Origin: an uncultured Oscillospiraceae bacterium
Lineage (GTDB): Bacteria > Bacillota > Clostridia > Oscillospirales > Oscillospiraceae
Direction: 5' to 3'
DNA length: 64,000 nucleotides
Assembly: GCA_947623745.1 (NCBI GenBank)
Contig: CANQHN010000005.1
Location: 62,001 to 126,000, forward strand
In this document: positions 36,126 to 44,537 of the stretch, in pieces
How the letters are laid out: each line of letters opens with the position of its first letter
Position numbering within the stretch: the stretch's first letter is position 1
Notes under the pieces: generated by a model
What the model saw: the letters and a program-made list of their open reading frames with translations, nothing else
What the model was told of the DNA's origin: nothing
Database searches by the model: none
Program-made: the position numbers and the translations under genes

Positions 36126-37874
36126 ATGTCCAATATGATCCAAGCGGCCCGCCGTCAGGTGGCCGAGCTGACCCAGGCGGCATACGAGAGGGCCGCCGCC
36201 GCGGGGACCCTCCCCGCCGGGGCGCAGGTGAGCGCCACCATCGAGATCCCCAAGGACACCGCCCACGGGGACTACGCCTCCTCCTTCGCCATGGCCGGGG
36301 CCCGCGCCCTGCATAAGGCCCCCCGGGCCATCGCCCAGGCCATCGTGGACAACCTGGAGCTGGAGGGCAGCTACTTCGAAAAGGTGGAGATCGCCGGGCC
36401 GGGCTTCCTCAACTTCACCCTGGGCCCCAAGTGGTACGGCGAGGTGCTCGCTGACATCGAGGCCGAGGGGGAGCGCTACGGCGCCGCCGGCGAGGGCTCC
36501 GGCCAGAAGGTGATGGTGGAGTTCGTCTCCGCCAACCCCACCGGGCCCATGCACATGGGCAACGCCCGGGGCGGCGTGCTGGGGGACACCCTGGCCAACG
36601 TGCTGGAGCGGGACGGCTGTGACGTGTGGAAGGAATTCTACGTCAACGACGCCGGCAACCAGATCCACAAGTTCGCCGTCTCCATCTACGCCCGCTGTAT
36701 GCAGCAGATCCTGGGGGAGGAGAACTACGCCTTCCCCGAGGAGGGCTACCACGGGGACGACATCCGGGAGCTGGCCCAGGGCTTCCTGGCCCAGTGCGGG
36801 CAGTTCCCCGGCCAGACCGGCGAGGAGGAGTGGCTCAGCGCCATGGCCGAGTACGGCCTGTCGGTGAACATCCCCAAGATGAAGGAGGACCTGCGCCGCT
36901 ACGGCATCGAGTACGACCAGTGGTTCTTCGAGTCGGAGCTGCACAACAGCGGCTATGTGGCTGAGACGGTGGGCCTGCTCACCGACAGGGGCTGGACCTA
37001 CGAGAAGGACGGGGCCCTGTGGCTGAACACCACCGCGCTGCTGAAAGAGAAGTATATGCGGGAGGGCAAGACCCGGGAGCAGGTGGACAAGCTGGACCTG
37101 AAGGACGACGTGCTGCGCCGGGCCAACGGGTTCTACACCTACTTCGCCGCCGACATCGCCTACCACCGCAACAAGTTCGAGAAGCGGGGCTTCGACAAGG
37201 TGATCAACGTCTGGGGCGCCGACCACCACGGCCACGTGGCCCGGCTCCAGGCCGCCCTGGACGGGCTGGGTCTGGACGGCTCCGGCCGGCTGGTGATCGT
37301 GCTGATGCAGCTGGTGAACCTGCTCCAGGACGGCAAGCCCGTGCGCATGTCCAAGCGCTCCGGCAAGGCCATCGCCCTGCACGACCTGCTGGACGAGATC
37401 AGCGTGGACGCCGCCCGGTACTTCTTCAACTCCCGGGCCGCCACCAGCCCCCTGGACTTCGACCTGGACCTGGCCGTGCGCCAGGACAGCGAGAACCCGG
37501 TGTACTATGTCCAGTACGCCCACGCCCGGATATGCTCCCTGGTCGCCCGCCTGAGGAACGAGGGGGCGGCAGTCCCCGCCGCCGGAGCGGTGGACGCGGC
37601 GGTGTTCACCGCCCCCGAGGAGATCGCCCTCATCAAGGCTCTGTCCCAGCTGCCCGAGGAGATCCACCTGGCCGCCCGGGACTACGACCCCAGCCGCATC
37701 AACCGCTATCTGGTGGCGCTGGCCGGGGATTTCCACCGGTTCTACAACGCCTGCCGCATCATGGGCGAGGCGCCGGAGGTGCGCTCCGCCCGGCTGAAGC
37801 TGGCCGACACGGTGCGCAGCGTCCTGGCCAACGGCCTGGGGCTGCTGGGCGTGTCCGCACCGGAAAAGATGTGA
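36126..37874 (+). CDS. argS: Arginyl-tRNA synthetase
   Basis: 582 residues, class I synthetase. N-terminal additional domain (TIEIPKDTAHGDYASSFAMA), HIGH-type motif ANPTGPMHMGNARGG, connective segments, the VWGADHHGHVARLQ motif, a KMSKS-type site MSKRSGKAI and the C-terminal anticodon-binding DALR domain (INRYLVALAGDFHRFYNACR). Start is the ATG at 36126 with an AAAAGGTGA site. A terminator follows. Confidence 0.97.
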   Translation: MSNMIQAARRQVAELTQAAYERAAAAGTLPAGAQVSATIEIPKDTAHGDYASSFAMAGARALHKAPRAIAQAIVDNLELEGSYFEKVEIAGPGFLNFTLGPKWYGEVLADIEAEGERYGAAGEGSGQKVMVEFVSANPTGPMHMGNARGGVLGDTLANVLERDGCDVWKEFYVNDAGNQIHKFAVSIYARCMQQILGEENYAFPEEGYHGDDIRELAQGFLAQCGQFPGQTGEEEWLSAMAEYGLSVNIPKMKEDLRRYGIEYDQWFFESELHNSGYVAETVGLLTDRGWTYEKDGALWLNTTALLKEKYMREGKTREQVDKLDLKDDVLRRANGFYTYFAADIAYHRNKFEKRGFDKVINVWGADHHGHVARLQAALDGLGLDGSGRLVIVLMQLVNLLQDGKPVRMSKRSGKAIALHDLLDEISVDAARYFFNSRAATSPLDFDLDLAVRQDSENPVYYVQYAHARICSLVARLRNEGAAVPAAGAVDAAVFTAPEEIALIKALSQLPEEIHLAARDYDPSRINRYLVALAGDFHRFYNACRIMGEAPEVRSARLKLADTVRSVLANGLGLLGVSAPEKM

Positions 37875-37902
37875 CAAAGGCAGAAATACGGCCTGAACAG
37901 TC

Positions 37903-37933
37903 GGAAAACGCGCCCCAGGGCGCGTTTTCCTTT
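37903..37933 (+). terminator. Terminator after argS
   Basis: 13-bp stem GGAAAACGCGCCC / GGGCGCGTTTTCC with a CA loop and a short T-rich tail. Confidence 0.75.
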
Positions 37934-37960
37934 CAGAGAGACGGGAAAGGAGCGTGCGGC

Positions 37961-38581
37961 ATGGACCTGGAGAAGCTGGCGTCGGAGCTCGCCGGCCGGG
38001 AGCCGGGGCTGATGGACGCCAAGCGGCGCTACGCCGTGCTGGTCCCCCTGGTGGAGCGGCCGGAGGGGCTGTCCCTGCTGTACGAGGTGCGGGCGGCCAG
38101 CCTGCGCCGCCAGCCCGGGGAGGTGTGCTTCCCCGGCGGGCGGATCGAGGGGGCGGAGTCCCCGGTAGAGTGCGCCCTGCGGGAGACCTGGGAGGAGCTG
38201 GGCATCCCGGCGGAGGATATCCGGGTGCTGGGCCAGCTGGATTTCATCGCCCACCGGGCCAACTTCATCATGTACCCCGTCCTGGGGGTGGTGGACGCCC
38301 GGGCGGCCCGGCGCCTGACCGTCAATCCGGCGGAGGTGGGGGAGACCTTCTTCGTCCCCCTGTCCTACCTGCGGGAGCACCCCCCCCTGGAGTACAACTA
38401 CACCCTCACCCCCACCGCGCCGGAGCCCTTCCCCTACGAGCTCATCGGCATCCCACGGGACTACCGCTGGCAGCCGGGGATCGAGTACGTCCCCGTCTAC
38501 CCCTGGAGGGAGCACACCATCTGGGGCCTCACCGGGCGCATCACCAGGCACCTGGTCTCCCTGCTGGAGGGGCGGCCTTGA
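37961..38581 (+). CDS. Nudix hydrolase, CoA pyrophosphatase type
   Basis: 206 residues. The Nudix box starts at GGRIEGAESPVECAL and continues through RETWEELGI with all metal-binding Glu residues. The upstream LRRQPGEVCFPGG and the later NPAEVGETFFVPLSYL are typical of CoA/acyl-CoA diphosphatases (NudL/YeaB group). Start ATG with GGAAAGGAG. Its stop overlaps the next gene's TTG start. Confidence 0.9.
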   Translation: MDLEKLASELAGREPGLMDAKRRYAVLVPLVERPEGLSLLYEVRAASLRRQPGEVCFPGGRIEGAESPVECALRETWEELGIPAEDIRVLGQLDFIAHRANFIMYPVLGVVDARAARRLTVNPAEVGETFFVPLSYLREHPPLEYNYTLTPTAPEPFPYELIGIPRDYRWQPGIEYVPVYPWREHTIWGLTGRITRHLVSLLEGRP

Positions 38582-39216
38582 GCGCCCTGGAGCAGCTGGG
38601 GCCCTACACCCTGGCCGTCCCCGACGGGGTGTTCTCCCTGGGGGGCGACGCCCTGGAGCTGGGGGCCTTCGCCACGGTGAAGCGGGGTTGGCGGGTGTGC
38701 GACCTGGGTACGGGCAGCGGCGCGCTGCTGCTTTTGCTGGCCCGGCGGGCCGGGGGGCTGTCCCTCACCGGCGTGGAGCGCCACGCCCCCTCCGCCCAGG
38801 CGGCCCGGGAGAACCTGCGCGCCAACGGCCTGGAGGGGGAGATTTATACAGACGACCTGCGAACGTGCCCCCTTCCGGCGGGGCAGTTCGACCTGGTGAT
38901 CTCCAACCCGCCCTACTTCCCGGTGGGCAGCGGAAAGAGCGGCGGGCCCTTCCGCAGCGAGGAGTCCTGTACGCTGGAGGAGCTGTGCGCCGCGGCGGCC
39001 CGGCTGACCCGGAACGGCGGCCGGTTCGCCCTGTGCCACCGGCCGGAGCGGCTGACTGACGTGCTGTGCGCCCTGCGCGCCTGCGGGCTGGAGCCCAAGC
39101 GGCTTCAGCTCGTATCCCACAGCCCGGCCCACCCGCCGGCGCTGCTGCTGGTGGAGGCGGTGCGGGGCGGCGGCCAGGGGCTGGAGCTGCTGCCGGAGCG
39201 CTTCACAGGAAAATAG
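38578..39216 (+). CDS. tRNA1(Val) adenine-N6 methyltransferase-like protein (TrmN6 family)
   Basis: 212 residues, Rossmann-fold small methyltransferase. N-terminal FSLGGDALELGAFATV, SAM motif I VCDLGTGSGALLLLLA, catalytic NPPYF preceded by FDLVIS, and the LTRNGGRFALCHRPERL strand. YfiC/TrmN6 relatives methylate adenine 37 of tRNA1(Val). Starts with TTG overlapping the Nudix stop (TTGA) with GGAGGGG 6 bp before, so translation is coupled. Confidence 0.88.
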   Translation: MSALEQLGPYTLAVPDGVFSLGGDALELGAFATVKRGWRVCDLGTGSGALLLLLARRAGGLSLTGVERHAPSAQAARENLRANGLEGEIYTDDLRTCPLPAGQFDLVISNPPYFPVGSGKSGGPFRSEESCTLEELCAAAARLTRNGGRFALCHRPERLTDVLCALRACGLEPKRLQLVSHSPAHPPALLLVEAVRGGGQGLELLPERFTGK

Positions 39217-39236
39217 TGGGGTTTTTCGCCGGGCCC

Positions 39237-39265
39237 TTGCCTGAAACGGCGATTTGGTGTATCAT
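39237..39265 (+). promoter_or_regulatory. Promoter of the CAP/SLH protein gene
   Basis: TTGCCT, 17 bp, TATCAT, 35 bp before the start codon. Confidence 0.65.
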
Positions 39266-39299
39266 GAGAAAAAGGAAAACCCGGGAGGGGGATTGTAAA

Positions 39300-40391
39300 A
39301 TGAAAAAATGGACGGAACGGCTCGCCGCGGCGGCCCTGGCCGCGATCCTGCTGGTGTCCCCCGCCTTTGCGGCGGGAGGCCGGTTCAGCGATGTGCCGGA
39401 GGACTACTGGGGATACGCCCACATCGAACAGGCCGCAGCCCAGGGCTGGGTGAACGGGAACGGCGACGGGACCTTCTCGCCGGACCGTGAGTTGAGCGGC
39501 GCGGCGGTGTGCGCCATGCTGTCCAACCTGCTGGGCCGGGAGGTGGATGCCGGCGGCAACTGGCAGCTGGCCCACATGGAGGCCGCGCGGGAGCTGGGTC
39601 TGCTGGAGGGCACCCGGTTCCTCAGCGGGTACAGCAAGGCGGACGGCTGGTCCGAGCAGGCGATCAGCGCCCCGCTCACCCGCTACGATATGGCTGTGAT
39701 CGTATACAACCTGGGCAGTGCGGACCTGGACGGCTTTGCCATGCCGAAGCTCACAGACGCCCAGCTGACCCAGGCCAGGAGCGGCCTGTCGGATTACGAG
39801 TCTATCCCGAAGGCCTACCGCCAGGCGGTGACCGCCGTGTGCGCCGCGGGGATCGCCTCCGGGCAGAACGACGGGGCCTTCCACGGGGAGGACAGCCTGA
39901 CCCGCGCCCAGGCCTGTGTGTTCCTGGTGAACATCCACGAGAAGATGGGGACCGGCAGCGCGTCCACCCAGCTGGAGCCGGACGCGGACGGGGAGTACAC
40001 GGCCCGGGTGATCAAGCTGGTGAACGAGGAGCGCGCCAAGCAGGGGCTTGCCCCCTTGGAGCCCTACGAGCGCCTTCAGAAGGCCGCCCAGGTCCGGGCG
40101 GTGGAGATTGTGGGGAAGTTCAGCCACACCCGGCCTGACGGCACCGGCTTCCAGACGGCCGTGGAACAGGCCGGCGGCGCGATGTCCAACATCTCCATGG
40201 TGGGCGAGAACATCGCCGCCGGCTACTCCAGCCCCGAGGCCGTGGTGGAGGGGTGGATGAATTCCCCCGGCCACCGCGCCAACATCCTGGAGGCGGAGTT
40301 CACCCACATCGGCGTGGGCTACGAGTATCTCCCCGGCACCACCTACAAGTACTACTGGTCCCAGGAGTTCGCGGCTGTTGAGGGCGGCTGA
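39300..40391 (+). CDS. Secreted SLH-domain protein with C-terminal CAP/SCP domain
   Basis: 363 residues. Signal peptide (MKKWTERLAAAALAAILLVS, cut near AFAAGG), then two to three S-layer homology repeats (FSDVPEDYWGYAHIEQAAAQ; NGNGDGTFSPDREL; GIASGQNDGAFHGEDSLTRA) and a CAP domain with LVNEERAKQGLAPLE, KFSHTRPDG, GENIAAGYSSPEAVVEGWMN and SPGHRANIL. SLH repeats bind pyruvylated wall polymer, so the CAP domain is held at the surface; its biochemical role is unknown, as for most bacterial CAP proteins. A GGGAGGGGG site precedes the ATG. Confidence 0.92.
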   Translation: MKKWTERLAAAALAAILLVSPAFAAGGRFSDVPEDYWGYAHIEQAAAQGWVNGNGDGTFSPDRELSGAAVCAMLSNLLGREVDAGGNWQLAHMEAARELGLLEGTRFLSGYSKADGWSEQAISAPLTRYDMAVIVYNLGSADLDGFAMPKLTDAQLTQARSGLSDYESIPKAYRQAVTAVCAAGIASGQNDGAFHGEDSLTRAQACVFLVNIHEKMGTGSASTQLEPDADGEYTARVIKLVNEERAKQGLAPLEPYERLQKAAQVRAVEIVGKFSHTRPDGTGFQTAVEQAGGAMSNISMVGENIAAGYSSPEAVVEGWMNSPGHRANILEAEFTHIGVGYEYLPGTTYKYYWSQEFAAVEGG

Positions 40392-40417
40392 CTGCGGGGA
40401 CGGAAAGGACGGCCCCC

Positions 40418-41248
40418 ATGCCAGGAAAACTCTGTCTGGTCCCCACCCCCATCGGCAACCTGGGGGACATCTCCCCCAGGATGGCGGAGGCCCTGGCCCA
40501 GGCGGACTTCATCGCCGCTGAGGACACCCGGGTCTCCCTGAAGCTTCTCAACCACCTGGGGCTGAAAAAGCCCCTGGTGTCCTACCACCGGCACAACACG
40601 GATACCGGCGGACAGGCTGTCCTGTCCCGCATCCTGGCCGGGGAGAACTGCGCCCTGGTCACGGACGCCGGGATGCCGGCCATCTCCGACCCGGGGGAGG
40701 AGCTGGTGGCCCTGTGCGCCCGGAACGGGGTGCAGGTGGAGTGCATCCCCGGCCCCTGCGCCCTGGTCACCGCCCTGGCTGTGTCCGGCCAGCCCACGGG
40801 GCGGTTCACCTTTGAGGGCTTTCTGCCCATGAACAAGAAAAACCGCCGCGCCCGGCTGGAGTCCCTGCGGGGCGAGGAGCGGACCATGGTCTTCTACGAG
40901 GCCCCCCACAAGCTGCGCGCCACCCTGGAGGATCTGGCCGGGACCTTCGGCCCGGAGCGGGAGCTGTCCCTGTGCCGGGAGCTGACCAAGCTCCACGAGG
41001 AGGTCATCCGCACCACTCTGGGCCAGGCCGCGGCGCTGTACCGGGAGGAGCCCCCCCGGGGGGAGTTCGTGCTGGTGCTCCGGGGCGCCCCGCCCCGGGA
41101 GGAAGGGGAGGCCACCCTGGAGGACGGCCTGGCCCTGGTGGAGCGCCTGCGGGGGGAGGGGCTGTCCCTCCGGGATGCGGTAAAGCGGGCGGCCAGGGAG
41201 CTGGGCCTGTCCCGAAATGAGCTGTATGATCTGTCCCTTGGACAATAA
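40418..41248 (+). CDS. rsmI: 16S rRNA (cytidine1402-2'-O)-methyltransferase
   Basis: 276 residues of the tetrapyrrole methylase fold. LVPTPIGNLGDISPRM, AEDTRVSLKLLNHLG, SYHRHN, LVTDAGMPAISDPG, GPCALVTALAVSG and EAPHKL are all characteristic of RsmI. The C-terminal segment LSLRDAVKRAARELGLSRNE is the usual helix-turn-helix-like tail. Follows the CAP gene by 26 bp; terminator directly at the stop. Confidence 0.96.
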   Translation: MPGKLCLVPTPIGNLGDISPRMAEALAQADFIAAEDTRVSLKLLNHLGLKKPLVSYHRHNTDTGGQAVLSRILAGENCALVTDAGMPAISDPGEELVALCARNGVQVECIPGPCALVTALAVSGQPTGRFTFEGFLPMNKKNRRARLESLRGEERTMVFYEAPHKLRATLEDLAGTFGPERELSLCRELTKLHEEVIRTTLGQAAALYREEPPRGEFVLVLRGAPPREEGEATLEDGLALVERLRGEGLSLRDAVKRAARELGLSRNELYDLSLGQ

Positions 41249-41281
41249 AAAAGCGCCGCCGGATGTCCGGCGGCGCTTTTT
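41247..41281 (+). terminator. Terminator of rsmI
   Basis: Stem AAAAAGCGCCGCCGGA / TCCGGCGGCGCTTTTT with a TG loop; the stem starts within the stop codon region. Confidence 0.9.
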
Positions 41282-41301
41282 GGCCTGGATTTTGATAGCA
41301 G

Positions 41302-41330
41302 GAAAAAGACCCTATACAGAGCGTATAGGG
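41302..41330 (-). terminator. Terminator of the AbrB-type regulator gene
   Basis: 8-bp stem CCCTATAC / GTATAGGG, loop of 5, followed on the minus strand by TCTTTTT. Confidence 0.8.
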
Positions 41331-41367
41331 CTTTTGGACCGCTTAAGAGGGAATGCAGGGAAGGCGG

Positions 41368-41619
41368 TCAGGGCTTGGCGGCCTCCTGGAGGGCCTTGAT
41401 GCACTTGGGGCAGACATTCTTGCCGCGGAAAACGATGATGTCCTTCGCGTCGTCACAAAAGACGCAGGAGGGCTGATATTTTTTCAGCACGATAGAGGGG
41501 CCGTCCATGTAGATCTCCAGGGAGTCCTTCTCCGCGATATCCAGGGTGCGCCGGAGCTCGATGGGCAGCACGATCCGGCCCAGCTCGTCGACCTTCCGCA
41601 CGATGCCAGTAGATTTCAT
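41368..41619 (-). CDS. AbrB-type transition-state regulator with C-terminal zinc knuckle
   Basis: 83 residues. N-terminal SpoVT/AbrB swapped-hairpin DNA-binding domain (STGIVRKVDELGRIVLPIEL, the classic signature), then a treble of beta strands and a C-terminal CVFC...CPKC pair that should bind zinc. The family controls growth-phase and sporulation genes. The ATG at 41619 follows AAAGGA. Own consensus promoter and terminator. Confidence 0.93.
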   Translation of the reverse strand: MKSTGIVRKVDELGRIVLPIELRRTLDIAEKDSLEIYMDGPSIVLKKYQPSCVFCDDAKDIIVFRGKNVCPKCIKALQEAAKP

Positions 41620-41703
41620 ATCAAACATTCCTTTCAATCCCGCCGGCCACGCCCCCGCCAGGGGCAGCCGGTGGGTAATTTATACAGCATGAGGACAAAT
41701 TTT

Positions 41704-41731
41704 ATTATACTACAAAGTTTTTATCTGTCAA
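41704..41731 (-). promoter_or_regulatory. Consensus promoter of the AbrB-type gene
   Basis: Minus strand: perfect TTGACA, 16 bp, perfect TATAAT, in an AT-rich island. The rest of the 41620-41970 gap holds no gene and contains the spmA promoter candidate. Confidence 0.85.
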
Positions 41732-41918
41732 CCGTTTATGTGAAAATATTGCGAAATTTGCGCGGAAATACAGATGTGGAGAAATTTACAAGGGGGAAAA
41801 AGGAGAGGCCCGGGGCGAAAAATGAATAAAAAGAGACAAAAATGGGTTTTTTGCTCGAAAGAGGAAAAATCCTTTTTGCCGTGAGAAAGTTCGCTTCGCA
41901 GCCGCCGCGCCCCGGCAG

Positions 41919-41947
41919 GCATATTTTGTCCCCCGCCCCGTATAAAT
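41919..41947 (+). promoter_or_regulatory. Candidate sigma-E-type promoter of spmAB
   Basis: GCATATT, 14 bp, GTATAAAT, 23 bp before the spmA start. The -35 and spacing match the sporulation sigma-E pattern (ATATT, 13-15 bp, CATAcaaT), fitting mother-cell expression of spore maturation genes. Confidence 0.55.
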
Positions 41948-41970
41948 GGGACAGGAGGGGGCGTTTCGTT

Positions 41971-42549
41971 ATGACGATGACGGTGATCTGGACGGGGATG
42001 GTGGTGCTCTCCGTGCTGTGCTCCATGGCCACCGGCCAGCAGGCCCAGGTGGCCGCCGCCGCGGCGGAGGGGGCCGGGGCGGGGGTGGAGCTGTGCCTGT
42101 CAGTGGCGGGGATGATGTGCCTGTGGATGGGCGTGATGGAGGTGATGCGCCGCTCCGGGCTGGCCGGGGGCCTGTCCAGGCTGCTCCGGCCGGTGCTCAG
42201 GCGGCTGTTCCCCTCGGTGTGCCGGGACCGGGAGATCATGGACAGCATCTCCGCCAATGTGTCGGCCAACCTGCTGGGCCTGGGCAACGCCTCCACCCCC
42301 CTGGGGCTGGAGGCCGCCCGGCGGCTGAGCCGGAAAAGCCCCGGCGTGGCCTCGGACGCGCTGTGTATGCTGGTGGTGTGCAACACCGCCTCCCTCCAGC
42401 TCATCCCCACCACCGTGGCGGCGGTGCGCTCGGCGGCGGGGAGCGGGACGCCCTTCGACATCCTGCCGGCGGTGTGGCTGGCCTCGGCCCTGTCGGTGGG
42501 GGTGGGTGTATCGGCCTGCAAGCTGTTCGCCCGTATCTGGAGGAATTAG
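41971..42549 (+). CDS. spmA: Spore maturation protein A
   Basis: 192 residues, four to five membrane helices of the nucleoside-recognition (Gate) family. Typical segments are GVELCLSVAGMMCLWMGVME, SISANVSANLLGLGNASTPL and MLVVCNTASLQLIPTTV. SpmA and SpmB act together in spore core dehydration. The ATG at 41971 follows AGGAGGGGG; the open frame upstream has no start signal. spmB begins 3 bp after the stop. Confidence 0.92.
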   Translation: MTMTVIWTGMVVLSVLCSMATGQQAQVAAAAAEGAGAGVELCLSVAGMMCLWMGVMEVMRRSGLAGGLSRLLRPVLRRLFPSVCRDREIMDSISANVSANLLGLGNASTPLGLEAARRLSRKSPGVASDALCMLVVCNTASLQLIPTTVAAVRSAAGSGTPFDILPAVWLASALSVGVGVSACKLFARIWRN

Positions 42550-42551
42550 GC

Positions 42552-43079
42552 GTGCTGGATCTGTTCTTTACCATGCTGGTCCCCCTGACGATTGCCGGCG
42601 TGGCCCTGTACGGGGCGCTGCGCCGGGTGGATGTGTACGACGCGCTGGTGTCCGGCGCGGGGGAGGGGCTGGCGGTGCTGGCGCGCATCGCCCCCGCCCT
42701 GGTGGGCCTGCTGACGGCGGTGTATATGCTCCGGGCCTCCGGGGCGCTGGATTTGGCCGCCCATGCCCTCGCCCCCCTGCTGGACAGGGTCGGGCTGCCC
42801 TCGGAGCTGCTGGGGCTGATGCTGGTGCGGCCTATCAGCGGATCGGCGGCCCTGGGCGTGGGGGCGGAGCTCATCGAGACCTACGGCCCGGACTCCTACC
42901 TGGGCCGGGTCGCGGCGGTGATGCTGGGCTCCACCGAGACCACCTTCTACACCGTCGCCGTCTATTTCGGGGCGGTGGGCGTCTCCAGGACCCGCTACGT
43001 CGTCCCCGCCGCCCTGTGCGCCGACGTGACGGGATTTCTGGCCGCGGCCTGGGCGGTGCGGCTGTGCTTTGGGACGTGA
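42552..43079 (+). CDS. spmB: Spore maturation protein B
   Basis: 175 residues, membrane protein of the same Gate family as SpmA. VDVYDALVSGAGEGLAVLAR, LMLVRPISGSAALGV and MLGSTETTFYTVAVYFGAVG are diagnostic. GTG start with GGAGG, coupled to spmA. Confidence 0.93.
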   Translation: MLDLFFTMLVPLTIAGVALYGALRRVDVYDALVSGAGEGLAVLARIAPALVGLLTAVYMLRASGALDLAAHALAPLLDRVGLPSELLGLMLVRPISGSAALGVGAELIETYGPDSYLGRVAAVMLGSTETTFYTVAVYFGAVGVSRTRYVVPAALCADVTGFLAAAWAVRLCFGT

Positions 43080-43083
43080 CGCG

Positions 43084-43123
43084 GGACCGCTTTCCCCCGT
43101 TTCTGGGGGAAAGCGGTCCTTCT
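43084..43123 (+). terminator. Terminator of spmAB
   Basis: 15-bp stem GGACCGCTTTCCCCC / GGGGGAAAGCGGTCC with a 6-nt loop and TTCT tail. Confidence 0.8.
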
Positions 43124-43126
43124 GTC

Positions 43127-43159
43127 AAAAAAAGCCTTCCACCCCTGGGGGCGGAAGGC
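43127..43159 (-). terminator. Terminator of the ABC transporter operon
   Basis: GCCTTCC / GGAAGGC stem followed on the minus strand by a run of seven T residues. Confidence 0.85.
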
Positions 43160-43176
43160 GGGAATGTTTCCGGTTT

Positions 43177-43758
43177 TCATACAACTTTCAGGGGCGGTCC
43201 CTGGAAAAAAATGATGTTGTGGGCCAGGGAGAGGATTTCCGGCTCGTGGCTGGCGATCACCACCGGGGTGTCCAGCTGGCGCAGGTAGTCCATGATGGTC
43301 CGGGCCCGGGACAGGTCTACCCCGGCGAAGGGCTCGTCCAGCAGGTACAGATCGGCGTCCAGGGCCAGGCACCGGGCCAGGGCCAGCCGCCGGCCCATAC
43401 CGCCGGACAGGGAGGCGGGGCGGGCGTACCGCTCCCCCTCCAGCTGGGCCAGGCGGAGCAGGGGGGCCACCATCTCCCGCCGCTGGGGAGGGAGCACGTC
43501 GGTCAGGTGCTGCTCCACAGTCCGCCAGGGCAGCAGCCGGTCCTCCTGGAACAGGATGGCGGTGCGGGCCGGGGAGACGCCGGTGACGGAGCCGCCCTGC
43601 GGGGACTCCAGGCCGGCGATGCACCGCAGCAGGGTGGTTTTCCCGCAGCCGGACGGGCCGGACAGGGCGGTGACGCCCCGTTCGGGGATATCCAGGGAGA
43701 AGCGGTCCAGCACCGGCTTGTCCCCGAAGGAGAGGGTCAGGTCCCTGATCTGGATCAT
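43177..43758 (-). CDS. ABC transporter ATP-binding protein (SsuB/TauB-like)
   Basis: 193 residues, short but complete nucleotide-binding domain: Walker [11 protein letters not shown]-loop [13 protein letters not shown], signature [15 protein letters not shown], Walker [13 protein letters not shown] and H-loop ASHEP. About 50 residues shorter than typical SsuB, mainly at the C-terminus. Its start overlaps the permease stop by ATGA. Energises import with the permease and binding protein encoded before it. Confidence 0.92.
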   Translation of the reverse strand: MIQIRDLTLSFGDKPVLDRFSLDIPERGVTALSGPSGCGKTTLLRCIAGLESPQGGSVTGVSPARTAILFQEDRLLPWRTVEQHLTDVLPPQRREMVAPLLRLAQLEGERYARPASLSGGMGRRLALARCLALDADLYLLDEPFAGVDLSRARTIMDYLRQLDTPVVIASHEPEILSLAHNIIFFQGPPLKVV

Positions 43759-44537
43759 GCCTCGCCCCCCTTCCAGCGGTCCAGCAGGCGGGCGATGAGC
43801 CGCTCCAAAAGCAGGCTCAGGGCCACCACCAGGGCCGTCCAGGCGAACAGCTCCGGCACCAGCAGGTACAGCCGGGCGTTGGAGATCTCCCGGCCCACGG
43901 ACAGGGGGGGCAGGCACAGCACCTCGGCGGCGATCCCCGATTTCCACGCAAGGCCCATGGCGGTGGACAGGGCGGTGAGAAAGTAGGGGCGCACGCAGGG
44001 CGCGTAGATGAGGCGGATCGTCCGGCCGGTGGAAAAGCGGTAGGCCCGGGCCAGCTCCAGCAGCTTGGGGTCGGTCTCCTGGATGCCCCGGGACAGGTTG
44101 GCCCACACCACCGGCAGCACCATCATGGCGGAGATGACCACCGGCACCCAGCCCCGGTGGACCCAGAGCAGCACCAGCAGGATGAAGGACACCACCGGCG
44201 CGGCCCGCACCACCCGGATGGCGGGGGAGAGCACCGCGTCCGCCAGGGGGAAGGCGCTGGTGAGGGTGGCCAGGGCCAGGCCCAGCAGCGTCCCCAGGGT
44301 CATCCCGGCCAGGATGCGGGCCAGGGAGAGCAGGGCGGTGAGCCAAAACTCCTTGGTCCCGGCCAGGGACACGAAGGCGGCGGCCACCGAGGCGGGGTAG
44401 GGCAGCAGCAGCTCGTTGCCGTGCCCCCCCAGGGCGGCGTCGATGGCCATGGCCCCAAGCTGCCAAGCCCCCAGCCAGAAGGCCGGGGGCAGTAGGGCCC
44501 GCACAAGGCGGTTATGGGAGATAGTAGAAGTCGTCAT
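43755..44537 (-). CDS. ABC transporter permease (nitrate/sulfonate/taurine-type)
   Basis: 260 residues with six membrane helices and the BPD_transp_1 cytoplasmic EAA-like loop ([20 protein letters not shown]). [19 protein letters not shown] and the C-terminal [20 protein letters not shown] are typical of the SsuC/TauC group. The ATG lies inside the end of the binding-protein gene (26-bp overlap), so the two are translationally coupled. Confidence 0.9.
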   Translation of the reverse strand: MTTSTISHNRLVRALLPPAFWLGAWQLGAMAIDAALGGHGNELLLPYPASVAAAFVSLAGTKEFWLTALLSLARILAGMTLGTLLGLALATLTSAFPLADAVLSPAIRVVRAAPVVSFILLVLLWVHRGWVPVVISAMMVLPVVWANLSRGIQETDPKLLELARAYRFSTGRTIRLIYAPCVRPYFLTALSTAMGLAWKSGIAAEVLCLPPLSVGREISNARLYLLVPELFAWTALVVALSLLLERLIARLLDRWKGGEA

